Below are positions 8,243 through 16,801 of a stretch of 64,000 nucleotides of DNA, piece after piece (position 1 is the first letter of the stretch; each line of letters opens with the position of its first letter). Below the pieces are notes generated by a model. That model made no database searches. It saw only the letters and a program-made list of their open reading frames with translations, and was not told the DNA's origin. Source of the stretch: Halobacteriales archaeon QS_4_69_31 (lineage in GTDB: Archaea; Halobacteriota; Halobacteria; Halobacteriales; Haloarculaceae); contig PXRP01000037.1 of NCBI GenBank assembly GCA_003021655.1, positions 1 through 64,000 of the forward strand, written 5' to 3'. The position numbers and the translations under genes are program-made.

Positions 8243-8593
8243 CTACGCGAGCGCGAGCAATACGCTGTACCCGGCAGCACCGGCCGCGAACGGCCAGAAT
8301 CGACTCTGGCGGTTCGCGGGCAGTTCCTCCTTGATTTTCTCGACGGTCTCGTTCGCCAGTCGCTTCGCTTCGGCCTCGTCTGCGCGCTCGACTGGGATCA
8401 GGACGCTCTGGATCTCCCAGTCGTCGTCTCGCCGGGCGCCCATCCGCACTTCGCTCCTCTCCGCGACCGAACCTGCCGCGTTCGCCGCCCGGTCCGGCGT
8501 TCATATGGTCGAGAACGCGTCAGGATCCCGATATCGGACGTGGTAGTAGTCGTCGCTCTTTTCGACTGTCTGCACCCCGGGATGGCTGGACAT
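8243..8593 (-). pseudogene. Small haloarchaeal protein gene interrupted by in-frame TGA
   Basis: Starting at ATG 8593, the frame reads 'MSSHPGVQTVEKSDDYYHVR', 'YRDPDAFSTI', then TGA (8503-8501). It resumes in the same frame with 'TPDRAANAAGSVAERSEVR', 'WEIQSVLIPVERADEAEAKR' and a hydrophobic tail ending at 8243. Read through the stop, it is a single 116-residue protein of a type found widely in haloarchaea ('YRDPD...RTPDWA...WEVQSVLIP'), of unknown function. The likely ancestral codon was CGA (Arg). A shorter product could still start at ATG 8449 but would lack the conserved N-terminus. Confidence 0.65.
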
Positions 8594-8926
8594 GCTCTCG
8601 CTTCCATTGTGCCAGGATAGACAACTGCATTGAGCCAGCGTCTGCAAGCCGTCTGGGCGAGGTCGTCCCGTAGTTCACTCTGGTCTTACGCCCTCACGCC
8701 GGATTACCCACGCTCCGTCCCGGGACCACGGTTCCGGCGAAACGATCCGCACTGTCGCCCGGACGAGAGTGGGGCCGCCCCGCGACCCGGCTTTCGTCAT
8801 CGCGTGACTGCGACGCGGAGCTAAGCCACCAAGACGGACCCGAGACCCCTTCGTACAGTGTATCGAAGCGACCAGCGTCCGCACCATCCGCGCTGGCCTT
8901 TTCACCGACCGGGACGTACCGTCGAC
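8594..8926. other. Divergent intergenic stretch, nothing seen
   Basis: It lies between the interrupted minus-strand gene and the GNAT gene. There is no open frame with halophile composition and no clear repeat. Confidence 0.4.
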
Positions 8927-9748
8927 ATGGAGATTCGCGAGGCCGAACTAGCCGACCGACCGCAGCTTCGGGCGATCACCGAGCAGTCGTTCCGTTTTTC
9001 CTACTCGCTCAGCCCGGAACGTATCGAGGCGATACTCGAAAACCTGTTCGCCGACGACACGCTGGCCAGCCGCATCGATGATCCCGATGTCCTCCTTCTC
9101 GTCGCCGAGGGAAGCGTCGCTGAGGGCGGGGGCCCCGAGGACAGTAGTGCCAGGACCGAATCTGACGAGCAGAGCGCTGACGACGGCGCAGGCGACGAGA
9201 ACAAACAAGTCGTCGGGTTCGTGGACGTCGACCTGGCGGCGGCGAGGCTCCACTGGCTCCACGTCGACCCGGACGCCCGGGGGGACGGCGTCGGCACGGC
9301 CCTGTTCGAGGGAGCTCGCGACGCGGTCGAGGCGCGCGGGGACTCTCTCGTCGCCAGGGTACTCGAACAGGCGAGCGAAGGCGGGGAGTTCTGCACGCAG
9401 TTCGGGTTCTCGCGGACGGGGAGCGCCAGGCTCGAATTCGACGACGAACGCTTCATCGAGGACGTCTACGGAACTGACGCGGACGAAACGGTCGAACCGG
9501 ACGTCGACGTCCCCCTGCGGATCCGCGTCGATAACGATGAACTCGTCGTCGACCGTCGCGAGGAGATCCCGGGGACCGACGCGCCCTTCTTTTCGCTCTA
9601 TCGCGCCGGGTCCAGTGAGGACCGATACGGATTTTATTGTGTGAACTGCGGCGGCATCGACGTCAGTGCCGACGGACTCGACCGGTTGGAATGTAGCGAC
9701 TGCGGGAACGAGCATCTGGCTGAAAACTGGGACGACGCATATCTGTGA
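8927..9748 (+). CDS. GNAT-family N-acetyltransferase with C-terminal zinc ribbon
   Basis: A 273-residue protein. Residues 1-about 165 form a GNAT domain: 'EIREAELADRPQLRAI' (strand 1), 'VVGFVDVDLA' (strand 4), and 'LHWLHVDPDARGDGVGTALF', which holds the acetyl-CoA-binding R/Q-x-x-G-x-G/A loop (here 'RGDGVGTA'). An acidic insertion (about 70-100, Ser/Glu/Asp-rich) interrupts the domain. The C-terminus carries a zinc ribbon, 'CVNCGG' then 'CSDCGNEH'. The substrate is unknown; the ribbon suggests protein or nucleic-acid contacts. ATG 8927 is preferred to an upstream in-frame start that adds a basic tail. Confidence 0.75.
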   Translation: MEIREAELADRPQLRAITEQSFRFSYSLSPERIEAILENLFADDTLASRIDDPDVLLLVAEGSVAEGGGPEDSSARTESDEQSADDGAGDENKQVVGFVDVDLAAARLHWLHVDPDARGDGVGTALFEGARDAVEARGDSLVARVLEQASEGGEFCTQFGFSRTGSARLEFDDERFIEDVYGTDADETVEPDVDVPLRIRVDNDELVVDRREEIPGTDAPFFSLYRAGSSEDRYGFYCVNCGGIDVSADGLDRLECSDCGNEHLAENWDDAYL

Positions 9749-10292
9749 GCCGTGGCGGCTCTCACGCCGCGCCGACCGAGGACTGATAGCGGAGTCGAGG
9801 GGGGCTGATCGCGACCGCAGTTGTCTGACTCGGCCATCACCGATAGTCATCCCGGACGCTTCCAGAACACTCGAAAAGACGTTCGAAACGGAGTCTAACC
9901 TGCGAGTAACTTTTCGGTTTCGAGTATTCTCCCCGGATAGGATCGCTTTCATCGACTCCCTTGTCGTGTTCGCGGCGAGTCTGTTGACCGGTGCGCTGGG
10001 TATCTACGTCGGTGTTTGCGTGGTCGTAGACCATGACGACTACACGTATGCGATAGTCACGGCACTCATCGGCGCCGTCGTCTGGGTCGTCGTCGCGTAT
10101 CTCCTGGGCTGGATCCCCTTTCTCGGTCCGCTTCTCGCATATGTCGCCGTCATCACCGCCCGGTATCCCGGCGGCTGGGCGAACGCAGTCGTGATCCCGG
10201 TCATCGCTTGGCTCGCCTCGGTGATCGTCCTCTACGTGCTCGCAGTCTTCGAGGTCGCCGCGTTCGAATCCGTCGGGGTCCCGGGGGTTTGA
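9666..10292 (+). CDS. Haloarchaeal polytopic membrane protein, start uncertain
   Basis: The conserved part begins near 9897 ('VTFRFRVFSPDRIAFIDSL') and contains four hydrophobic helices, including 'GAVVWVVVAYLLGWIPFLGP', followed by 'ARYPGGW', and ends 'FESVGVPGV'. No ATG lies close to that point. The only in-frame starts are GTG 9666, which overlaps the GNAT gene and adds about 77 implausible residues, and GTG 9967, which would cut into the first helix. Either translation starts unusually or the true start has been lost. No function is known. Confidence 0.55.
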   Translation: MPTDSTGWNVATAGTSIWLKTGTTHICEPWRLSRRADRGLIAESRGADRDRSCLTRPSPIVIPDASRTLEKTFETESNLRVTFRFRVFSPDRIAFIDSLVVFAASLLTGALGIYVGVCVVVDHDDYTYAIVTALIGAVVWVVVAYLLGWIPFLGPLLAYVAVITARYPGGWANAVVIPVIAWLASVIVLYVLAVFEVAAFESVGVPGV

Positions 10293-10660
10293 AATCCGGT
10301 CTCGGGGACCCGTACCGGAACGCCCCGCACAGTCCTGAAAGCGCAGGCAGAGACGCGGCCTCCTGGATGCACCGGACGAACCGTTCCGATACTGCGAGGA
10401 GGGTGTCCATCGAAGAACGGGTTACCGGTAGTTTCGGCGACCTGTTCAGAGGGTTTGCGGGACGACTGTCACCGTCGGCGGTTCCGGCTCGATCTGCTAT
10501 CTGGGGAGATCAGGCTCGGGGACGTGTCCGAATGAATCGGTGGTCGGCGGGCCGTCCTGGCGGGCCTGTGCCGGGTAGGGAACGGCTACAGAGGTTAACA
10601 ACAGTACCGTTGTGAAATTATTTCGCTCCGGGTCGCGGTCGACAGGGTACTAGAGCGGCC
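10293..10660. other. Intergenic stretch, no gene seen
   Basis: The frames here are Arg-rich shadows. An AT-rich patch (gttaacaacagt and gaaattattt, about 10597-10625) is a plausible promoter for the HTH-10 gene starting at 10661. Confidence 0.4.
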
Positions 10661-11161
10661 GTGTCATCAGTCAGTTGTCACAATGCGCTGTGCGCTGCAG
10701 GGAGCCCGAAGCCGTGCGGAAGACTCGATCTCGGGCGCCTCCCTCCGGATACGGTCTGCGAACTCGAAGTCTTCGCCCCTTGGCCGGGCGCCGCCGGCGA
10801 CCAGGTGTACTTCCCGGACCGAAACCCCATCTCGCCGACCCAGGAGTTCTGCGAGAACTGCGACATTGAGGTCTCCGTCCGTCGGCTCGACCGACTCTCC
10901 GAATCGCCAGTGTACGGCCAGTTCGGGCTCACGGACCGGCAGTTCGAAACGGTCGTCTCGGCCTACGAATGTGGATATTACGACATTCCACGCGAGATGA
11001 ACCAGGCCGAACTCGCCGAACATTTCGACGTTTCTCACCAGGCCGTGTCTGAGCGACTACGCCGTGCTCACGGGACGATCATCCGGAACGTGCTCGACTA
11101 CCGGATCCAACAGCGTGACCACGACATCTCTCCCCGGATGCGTCCCGAAGTCGATGTCTGA
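10661..11161 (+). CDS. HTH-10 (bacterio-opsin activator type) transcriptional regulator
   Basis: A 166-residue DNA-binding protein. Its C-terminal half is the HTH-10 domain: 'LTDRQFETVVSAYECGYYDI' (about residues 88-107) and 'AELAEHFDVSHQAVSERLRR' (about 117-136), the recognition helix region seen in Bat-like regulators. Most haloarchaeal HTH-10 proteins are near 210-230 residues with an N-terminal Bat coupling domain. Here the N-terminal 85 residues are short, Cys-containing and not clearly that domain. The start is GTG 10661. The target genes are unknown; the SMC-like/RdfA pair downstream is on the opposite strand. Confidence 0.7.
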   Translation: MSSVSCHNALCAAGSPKPCGRLDLGRLPPDTVCELEVFAPWPGAAGDQVYFPDRNPISPTQEFCENCDIEVSVRRLDRLSESPVYGQFGLTDRQFETVVSAYECGYYDIPREMNQAELAEHFDVSHQAVSERLRRAHGTIIRNVLDYRIQQRDHDISPRMRPEVDV

Positions 11162-11333
11162 AGCGTCGCCCGACTGGCAGAACAGCCGGACAGCACGGGT
11201 CCCCGACGTGCTCGGATCCCATATCACCGGCCCTCTCATCTGGCCGGACCCGTGACGACAATCCCTCTCGCCACGGAAGGACGGGTCGTCGTGAGGACGG
11301 CCGCGCGGTCCCGGGCGGGAGTCTGCGGCCGAT

Positions 11334-13259
11334 TCAGGCGAGCGCTTCACCCATCCGGATACGGGCGTGCTCGTCCGGGAGGGCGCTCGCGTCTTCGGGG
11401 AGAAGCGCAACGACGAGATACGGGACGAAATCGGAGAAGTAGTCGATCAGCGCGGCGATCCTGTCCGCGTCGATGGATTCCAGCGAGTCCAGGAGCATGA
11501 CTGGCACCGACTCGTGAACGTCGTGGACGAGATAGCCGGCCAGCGCGACGACGAGACCGATGACTTCCCGCTCGGACTCGGAGAGGTGGCCGACTCTATC
11601 CTCGTACACCGCCCCGTCGGCCGTCGAGCGGACGACGTGGAGTTCGAACGAGCTCTCCGCGACGGTCTGGTCGACGGCCGACTCGTTCTGTCGCTCTATC
11701 CAGACCCGCGCGACGTTTTCGTACGCGAGCAGGTCGAGGACGGTCTCCATGTGGTCGTTGAACGTGTCGGCGGCGGACTGTTCGAGGTCCCCGATGCGAT
11801 TCCGTGCGGACGCGAGTTCGCTCTCTCGGTCCTCGAGTTCGGCTTCGATCGCCTCCACGCGGTCGGCTTCCTCTCGGACGCTCTCGAGTTCCGATTCGAG
11901 CGATTCGATCCGTTCTTCCAGCTGACCGCGCTCGTACTCTAGTTCGGAGAGGCGCTGATAGCGCTCCAGCAGGTCACTGTCCCGGAGGTCGCCGGATTCG
12001 GCCGCTTTCGCCTCCAGTTCCTCGATTCGAGTTTCGAGCTCGGACTGGCGTTCTTCGAGGCGCTCGATCCGGTCCGTACGCTCGTCGATCTCCGCTTCGA
12101 CATCATCTATCCTCGACTCTAGGGACTCGCGTTCCTGGGCTGTCGACCGAAGTGCCCGCAGTTCCGAGCGCAGTTCGTCGATATCGGTGCGGAGCTCGTT
12201 CCGTTCTCGCCGCTTTTCGTCGACGACCTCCCGGAGGTCGTCCAGTCTGTCGTCGATCGCTCGGCGTTCGACGCCCGTGCCACACGTCCAGCACCTGACG
12301 GTCTGGGTCTCCGGGTCGAGTGCGGCGGCGACATCGCCGTCTACCTCGACCCCTGCGAGGTCGTCCTCCGAGAGGAGCTCCTCGTTGAACTCGATAATAG
12401 AGAGGAGGCTGTTGACCGTACTCGCGAGGCTCCGTTCGCGCTGCTGTAGCCGCTGGAGTTCGCTCTGTACGCTCGAGCGACCGGTCTCCGGTTGGTCCAT
12501 CTCCGAGAGTTCCGCCCGGACGTCCTCGCGTTGCTCTTCGAGAGATCCGAGGGCTTTCCGCTGGGTCTCGAGGCGGTTGCGGACCCGCTCGTGTTCCCCG
12601 CGTGCCTCTTTGAGGTCTTCGACGACGGCCTCGGCTTCCTCGGCGGCGTCGGCGTCGGCCTCGTACTCTGTGACCTCCGATCGAACCGACTGTAGCTGTG
12701 CCCGCACGTCGTCTAGCTCGTCTCGTCGCTCGTCCAGTTCCCGCTCCAGTGCCGGGAGTTGCTCGCGTTGCCGTTCGGCCTCCGCGAGTTCCTCGCGCAG
12801 TGACCGGATGGACCGCTGTGTGCGTTCGATAGTCGCTCTGATCTCGTCAGTATCGAGGGGCGCCATGATGAACTCCCGGAGCGCGTCGCTGTCCCCGCGC
12901 TCGACGGCCTGCCTGGCCGGATTGTCCGCCAGGAGACAGCTGTATCTGTCGACGACGTCTCCGTCAGCGGTGTAGGGGTCCCCCCCGACACCGATCGACT
13001 GCCCGTCCCGCGTGAACGACCGGGTGAACTGTTCACTGTCGACCGAAAGTTGGACAGACCCCGCCTCTGCGTCGGCTTTCAACTCGCCGGAAGACCCGCC
13101 GAGTCCGGCGCCGATGGCCCGCAGGAGTGACGTCCTGTTGGTCGCGTTTCGGCCGGTCAGTATAGTCACCCCCGGTTCGATCGCCTGTTCCTGTTTTCCG
13201 ATCCCGCCTACGTTCTCTACGGATACCGCCATCGTTCCGGAACCATCGTGGTCTGTCAT
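11334..13259 (-). CDS. Archaea-specific SMC-related coiled-coil ATPase
   Basis: A 641-residue Rad50/SMC-like protein. A modified Walker A lies at 36-44 ('GRNATNRTS'). Long Glu/Arg-rich coiled coils (about 140-290 and 330-520) flank a zinc-hook-like 'CWTCG' at 323-327. A C-terminal ATPase lobe carries 'LSESEREVIGLVVALAG' (signature-like) and 'VMLLDSLESIDADR' (Walker B region). The ATPase halves are expected to fold back as in SMC proteins. The gene lies 92 bases downstream of rdfA on the same strand, a pairing I know from other haloarchaea. A role in cell shape or chromosome organisation is therefore inferred, not shown. An alternative start is ATG 13232. Confidence 0.8.
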   Translation of the reverse strand: MTDHDGSGTMAVSVENVGGIGKQEQAIEPGVTILTGRNATNRTSLLRAIGAGLGGSSGELKADAEAGSVQLSVDSEQFTRSFTRDGQSIGVGGDPYTADGDVVDRYSCLLADNPARQAVERGDSDALREFIMAPLDTDEIRATIERTQRSIRSLREELAEAERQREQLPALERELDERRDELDDVRAQLQSVRSEVTEYEADADAAEEAEAVVEDLKEARGEHERVRNRLETQRKALGSLEEQREDVRAELSEMDQPETGRSSVQSELQRLQQRERSLASTVNSLLSIIEFNEELLSEDDLAGVEVDGDVAAALDPETQTVRCWTCGTGVERRAIDDRLDDLREVVDEKRRERNELRTDIDELRSELRALRSTAQERESLESRIDDVEAEIDERTDRIERLEERQSELETRIEELEAKAAESGDLRDSDLLERYQRLSELEYERGQLEERIESLESELESVREEADRVEAIEAELEDRESELASARNRIGDLEQSAADTFNDHMETVLDLLAYENVARVWIERQNESAVDQTVAESSFELHVVRSTADGAVYEDRVGHLSESEREVIGLVVALAGYLVHDVHESVPVMLLDSLESIDADRIAALIDYFSDFVPYLVVALLPEDASALPDEHARIRMGEALA

Positions 13260-13351
13260 CTGTCGTTACCAGTTACTTCGTTCGTTCTGTCTTATACCTT
13301 TGGACGCGTGACTGGGCCGTATTCCGGACGCTTACCCGCCGTAACATCTGC

Positions 13352-13984
13352 CTATTCATCGGTCGCCCCCTCTACAGAGCACTGGCATCCACCGCGTTCG
13401 ATGAACGCTTCGATCCGGGAACTCGTTTTGCAGTCCGGGCAAGACACGCGTACAGTATAGGTGACGTCGACATCGCCGCTCTGGAACCCGCCGACGCCAC
13501 TGAGTCGCTCTATGGTCCGTTCGATGATCCCCTCACTCCGCGAGCGTGCCCACTCGATAGTCCCCCGTGCGTCCTCCGGGTTCAACGACTGTCCCCGCCT
13601 CGTATCGACTTCGAGACAGTCCTGTAAGTGCGTTCTGACGGTCTGATAGGACACGAAGTCGCTCAGGAGTTCGTCGACGTCGACGTCTCCCCTCGATAGT
13701 TGGTCTACTGTTTCGGCTCGTTTGCCGGCGCTCATCTCGGCGTCGGTCAATCGCTCGTAAATGCTGTCTACGTCGCCGATGAGGTCTCGTCGGCTGTCTT
13801 CGAGCGCGGACCGGAGAAGCGCTTTGTTCACTACCGACTCGAGGTGACGGAGACTCGCTCCGTCGTCTCGCTGTTCGAGTAACTTCTCGTCGAAGCGGTT
13901 CAATTCGTACTTTTCGATGTTGCGACCTACTTTGCATTCACAGACATGTCCATTTTGCTCTGTTCCATTTTTTTGGTTACTCAT
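13352..13984 (-). CDS. rdfA: Rod-determining factor RdfA
   Basis: A 210-residue protein matching RdfA, a factor required for rod-shaped cells in Haloferax. Visible marks are an N-terminal Cys pair 'CECKVGRNIEKY' (C15, C17), the helical 'RHLESVVNKALLRSALEDS', and a C-terminal region with 'SCPDCKTSSRIEAFIERGG' and 'CQCS' that looks zinc-binding. ATG 13984 is preferred to a TTG three codons upstream. Upstream on this strand 'gaatatacgt' can act as TATA box. It is likely cotranscribed with the SMC-like gene that follows. Confidence 0.85.
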   Translation of the reverse strand: MSNQKNGTEQNGHVCECKVGRNIEKYELNRFDEKLLEQRDDGASLRHLESVVNKALLRSALEDSRRDLIGDVDSIYERLTDAEMSAGKRAETVDQLSRGDVDVDELLSDFVSYQTVRTHLQDCLEVDTRRGQSLNPEDARGTIEWARSRSEGIIERTIERLSGVGGFQSGDVDVTYTVRVSCPDCKTSSRIEAFIERGGCQCSVEGATDE

Positions 13985-14510
13985 TAGTAGCAACTAGCTG
14001 ATCCGTACGTATATTCTTTCTGCTCCTTCGTACTGAAAACCGACCCTAATCCGACACGAACGGCCGATATCGGAGTCGACCGAGACCGGAGCGCGGCGCT
14101 TCTAGATAACATATATGCGACGGTTATGGCTCCGAACTGTGAGCCTACGTCCGGCTGCTTTCGACCCCGCCACCTGGCTAGTGGGATATCCCTCGTCTCT
14201 CAAAACGATGGTAGCACCTTTTACGAACGAGCGCGTTTCTCGGATGAGGACGCGCGATCGGGCGTAACTGTGCCACTAGTTCCAGATCCAACATGTCCTC
14301 GATCATACGTATTGAAACCAATGCGCCACCAAAATAGAGGTACTGAGAGCCAGCATCGACAGCAAAGCCAGCATGGTCAGCAAGGACACCAGAGCCAGCA
14401 GGGCTAGCAGGGAGACTCACGCGGCGGCCAACACTTGGTCCAGTCACAGCGGCATGACCAGCAGGGCCAACAGGACCAGCAGAGTAACGACCAGGGACGG
14501 ACACAGGGGC
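13985..14510. other. Gene-free stretch with CAG-rich repeat
   Basis: Upstream of rdfA there are AT-rich promoter-like bases (14000-14125). A plus-strand frame from 14126 ends in the repeat and is not halophile-like. The repeat at 14352-14484 is listed separately. I see no supported gene. Confidence 0.4.
14352..14484. repeat. CAG-rich degenerate short-period array
   Basis: Repeated agccagca/accagcagg blocks (period about 9-12 bases) fall in two runs split by a non-repetitive 40 bases. The array resembles the one at 6858-6930: read on plus, both give Gln-rich frames broken by stops, so this is repeat DNA rather than a gene. Confidence 0.4.
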
Positions 14511-14801
14511 TCACTCGGGAAGGCCGTCCTCGTCGTCGAGCTCGCCCATCTCGCCGCAGTTGAGACAGCGCCACATTAACTCGGCTTCGCCGAAGGAGTG
14601 ACCGGACCGGGCGTGTTCGATACTGAGCCCTTCGATCCCGTCTCTGGTGGACAGGAATACCCCGCCCTCTTCCATCCCGCGAACCGTGCCGACGGGTTGA
14701 CCCCCCTCGTCGTACAGCGTCTAGCCGAACGACAGCGACGTCGCTTCGTCGGTGCTCTCCGCGTCCGATTCCTCGTCTGGGGTTTCACCTCGTCCGCTCA
14801 T
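14511..14801 (-). pseudogene. DUF7130-like small zinc-binding protein gene with in-frame TAG
   Basis: From ATG 14801 the frame reads 26 codons to 'TSLSFG', then TAG (14723-14721). It continues in the same frame with 'TLYDEGGQPVGTVRGMEEGG', 'DGIEGLSIEHARSGHSFGEA' and 'MWRCLNCGEMGELDDEDGLP', ending at 14511. Read through, it is a complete 96-residue protein of the haloarchaeal DUF7130 type with the conserved 'MWRC..CGEMG' zinc site. The lost codon was most likely CAG (Gln), the usual residue in 'FGQ.LYDE'. A restart at ATG 14675 would give a shortened protein without the N-terminus. Confidence 0.7.
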
Positions 14802-15084
14802 GAGTGAGGTTGGGGCTGGACGTGGAAAACACTGTTTCTCGCCTCGGTCATTTCAGTGCCAGGGTATCCCGGTCGCAGTGCACGGGGCTCATTCGTCTCT
14901 CTGGATAAACCGGGCGCTGCCGCTCTGGTCGACGGTAATACGGAGCCTCCCGTAGGTAAACTCGACCTGGATCTGTGCCTGGGGCGCTGATTCAATGCGG
15001 GGCCACGGGCACGGCGGGTGAGTCGAAGGGAGTTACGGCGTGTATTCGAGGGCCGCAAGAACAGAGAGAACCCGGAGCGGCAGG

Positions 15085-15345
15085 TCACGAGGGAAAGAGG
15101 TCGTCTCGGCGGACGAAGAGCACGACCAACCCGAGCACGAGGAGTCCGACGCCCCATCACAGGGAATCGCCGGGGAGCGCTACGAGCAGCGGGGTCACGA
15201 CACCCGACGAGAGGAGCGACCAGCCGACGGTCGTCCGGTAATCTATCTGCGAGTCCCAGTGACAGAGGCAGACGGCTTGAAATGGCAAAGTGGGCGTCCG
15301 GTCGAATCGAAGGGAGCCGCCGGGCGAGTGGAATTGCACACTCAT
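15085..15345 (-). pseudogene. Two-helix membrane protein gene with in-frame TGA
   Basis: From ATG 15345 the frame encodes 62 residues ending 'VVTPLLVALPGDSL', a first membrane helix, then TGA (15159-15157). It continues in frame with 'WGVGLLVLGLVVLFVRRDD', a second helix with a basic stop-transfer end, and terminates at 15087-15085. The pair of helices with the short 'GDSL' turn is a normal small membrane protein. The stop probably replaced TGG (Trp). I do not recognise a named family. Confidence 0.55.
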
Positions 15346-15629
15346 AGGTTGGTCTTACTGTGTGTCTGTGGGCCGTAAGCCGCGACAAAGACGACGGATC
15401 CGAACCGACAACGGTAGCGGCGTAACTGGTAGGTGATCGGACGCAGATGGGTACTACTAGTGGCTTACCAGCACGGTTTCCGCGACAAGCCATTTAACTA
15501 AAAACACCTTTCTTCGGGCTGTGAGACACACCGTGCAGGATACTACCGTCGAACGGGCGTGTGGGACGTTCGACCGGGGAACAGAGAGACGGTCACAGAC
15601 CGTACCCGCGGGCGGAGGTGCGTGAGACC

Positions 15630-16703
15630 GTGAGCTTCAACGTCGCGTTCGTCGGGACGGGAGCGAACCCCGACGAGCCCTCCGTCGACGGGTTCGCCAT
15701 GGCTTACCGCCACGCTGCGGCCTACGAGCGACTCGAGGACTGCCGGCTGGTCGGCTGTGCAGATATCGTCCGCGAGAACGCCGCGGCGTTCGCCGAGGAG
15801 TACGACATTCCGGCCGAAGGCGTCTTCGAGGACTACGAGGAGATGCTGACGGCGGTCGAACCGGATATCGTGAGTATCTGTACACCCCCTGCGACGCACG
15901 CGAACCTCGTGATAGGGGCCGCAGAGAGCGGCGTCGTCGACGCGATCCACTGCGAGAAGCCGATGGCGCTCACCTGGGGCGGCAGCCGGCGGATGGCCGA
16001 CGTCTGCGAGGAGCGGGGCGTCAAACTGACGTTCAACCACATGCGCCGGTTCGGCGACCCGTTCCGTGTCGCCAAGCGCCGCCTCGACGACGGCGTTATC
16101 GGAGACCTCAGGCGGATCGAGTACGCCTGGGGGAACTTCTACGACAACGGCACCCACGCCGTCGACATGTGCAACTACTTCAACGACGAGCACCGCGCAG
16201 AGTGGGTCATCGGCCAGCTCGACTACGAGACCGAAGACATCCGGTTTGGCACGCACAACGAAAACCAGATCCTCGCCTCCTGGGAGTACGAGAACGGCGT
16301 CCACGGCATGGCCTCGACCGGTCCTGGCGCCGACGCCGTCGACAGCGACTGGCGGCTCGTCGGCACCGACGGGTTCATCGATGTCTATCTCACTGACCGG
16401 CTTGCTGTTCAGGTGTACACCGTCGACCCGGCGGACTGCGAGGAACTGACCTTCGACAAACTCGCGTCCGAGGCGTCGTGTATCGACCTCGCTGTCGCCG
16501 ACGTCGTCCAGGCGGTCGAAGAGGACCGCGAGTCCGAACTGTGTGCCCGAAACGCGCTCAATGCGACCGAAATAATCTTCGCCGGCTACGAGTCCGCTCG
16601 CCGCCGCGGCCGCGTCGACCTCCCGCTCGACATCGACGACAACCCGCTCGAAGCGATGGTCGAGTCCGGCGACCTCTCACCGGCGCCTGCTGACGGCGAT
16701 TGA
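15630..16703 (+). CDS. Gfo/Idh/MocA family NAD(P)-dependent oxidoreductase
   Basis: A 357-residue sugar or inositol dehydrogenase-like enzyme. The N-terminal Rossmann fold begins 'FNVAFVGTGANP', with 'GCADI' after strand 2, and 'IHCEKPMAL' (about 110-118) is the family EKP motif whose Lys takes part in catalysis. The C-terminal sheet domain holds 'THAVDMCNYF', where the His/Asp of the family's HxxD site is visible. The start is GTG 15630; codons upstream are open but not family-like, and 'tttaactaaa' near 15493 may be the TATA box. It is a single gene with no sugar transporter beside it, so the substrate is unknown. Confidence 0.85.
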   Translation: MSFNVAFVGTGANPDEPSVDGFAMAYRHAAAYERLEDCRLVGCADIVRENAAAFAEEYDIPAEGVFEDYEEMLTAVEPDIVSICTPPATHANLVIGAAESGVVDAIHCEKPMALTWGGSRRMADVCEERGVKLTFNHMRRFGDPFRVAKRRLDDGVIGDLRRIEYAWGNFYDNGTHAVDMCNYFNDEHRAEWVIGQLDYETEDIRFGTHNENQILASWEYENGVHGMASTGPGADAVDSDWRLVGTDGFIDVYLTDRLAVQVYTVDPADCEELTFDKLASEASCIDLAVADVVQAVEEDRESELCARNALNATEIIFAGYESARRRGRVDLPLDIDDNPLEAMVESGDLSPAPADGD

Positions 16704-16801
16704 TCCCGCCATTGTTCTCCGCTCACCGACGGCGACTGGTGGGGCCGCCCGCACCCGCCATTGCGTCTGACTGTCCGCACCCGCCAGCGACCGACCGCAC
16801 T

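Noticed and set aside
4033-15345. Stop-codon recoding (selenocysteine TGA or pyrrolysine TAG) to explain the in-frame stops
   Set aside because: Both TGA and TAG are affected, the expected residues are ordinary (Arg, Gln, Trp), intact genes in the window end with all three stops, and no SECIS-like or pyl genes are seen. Simple nonsense mutations fit better.
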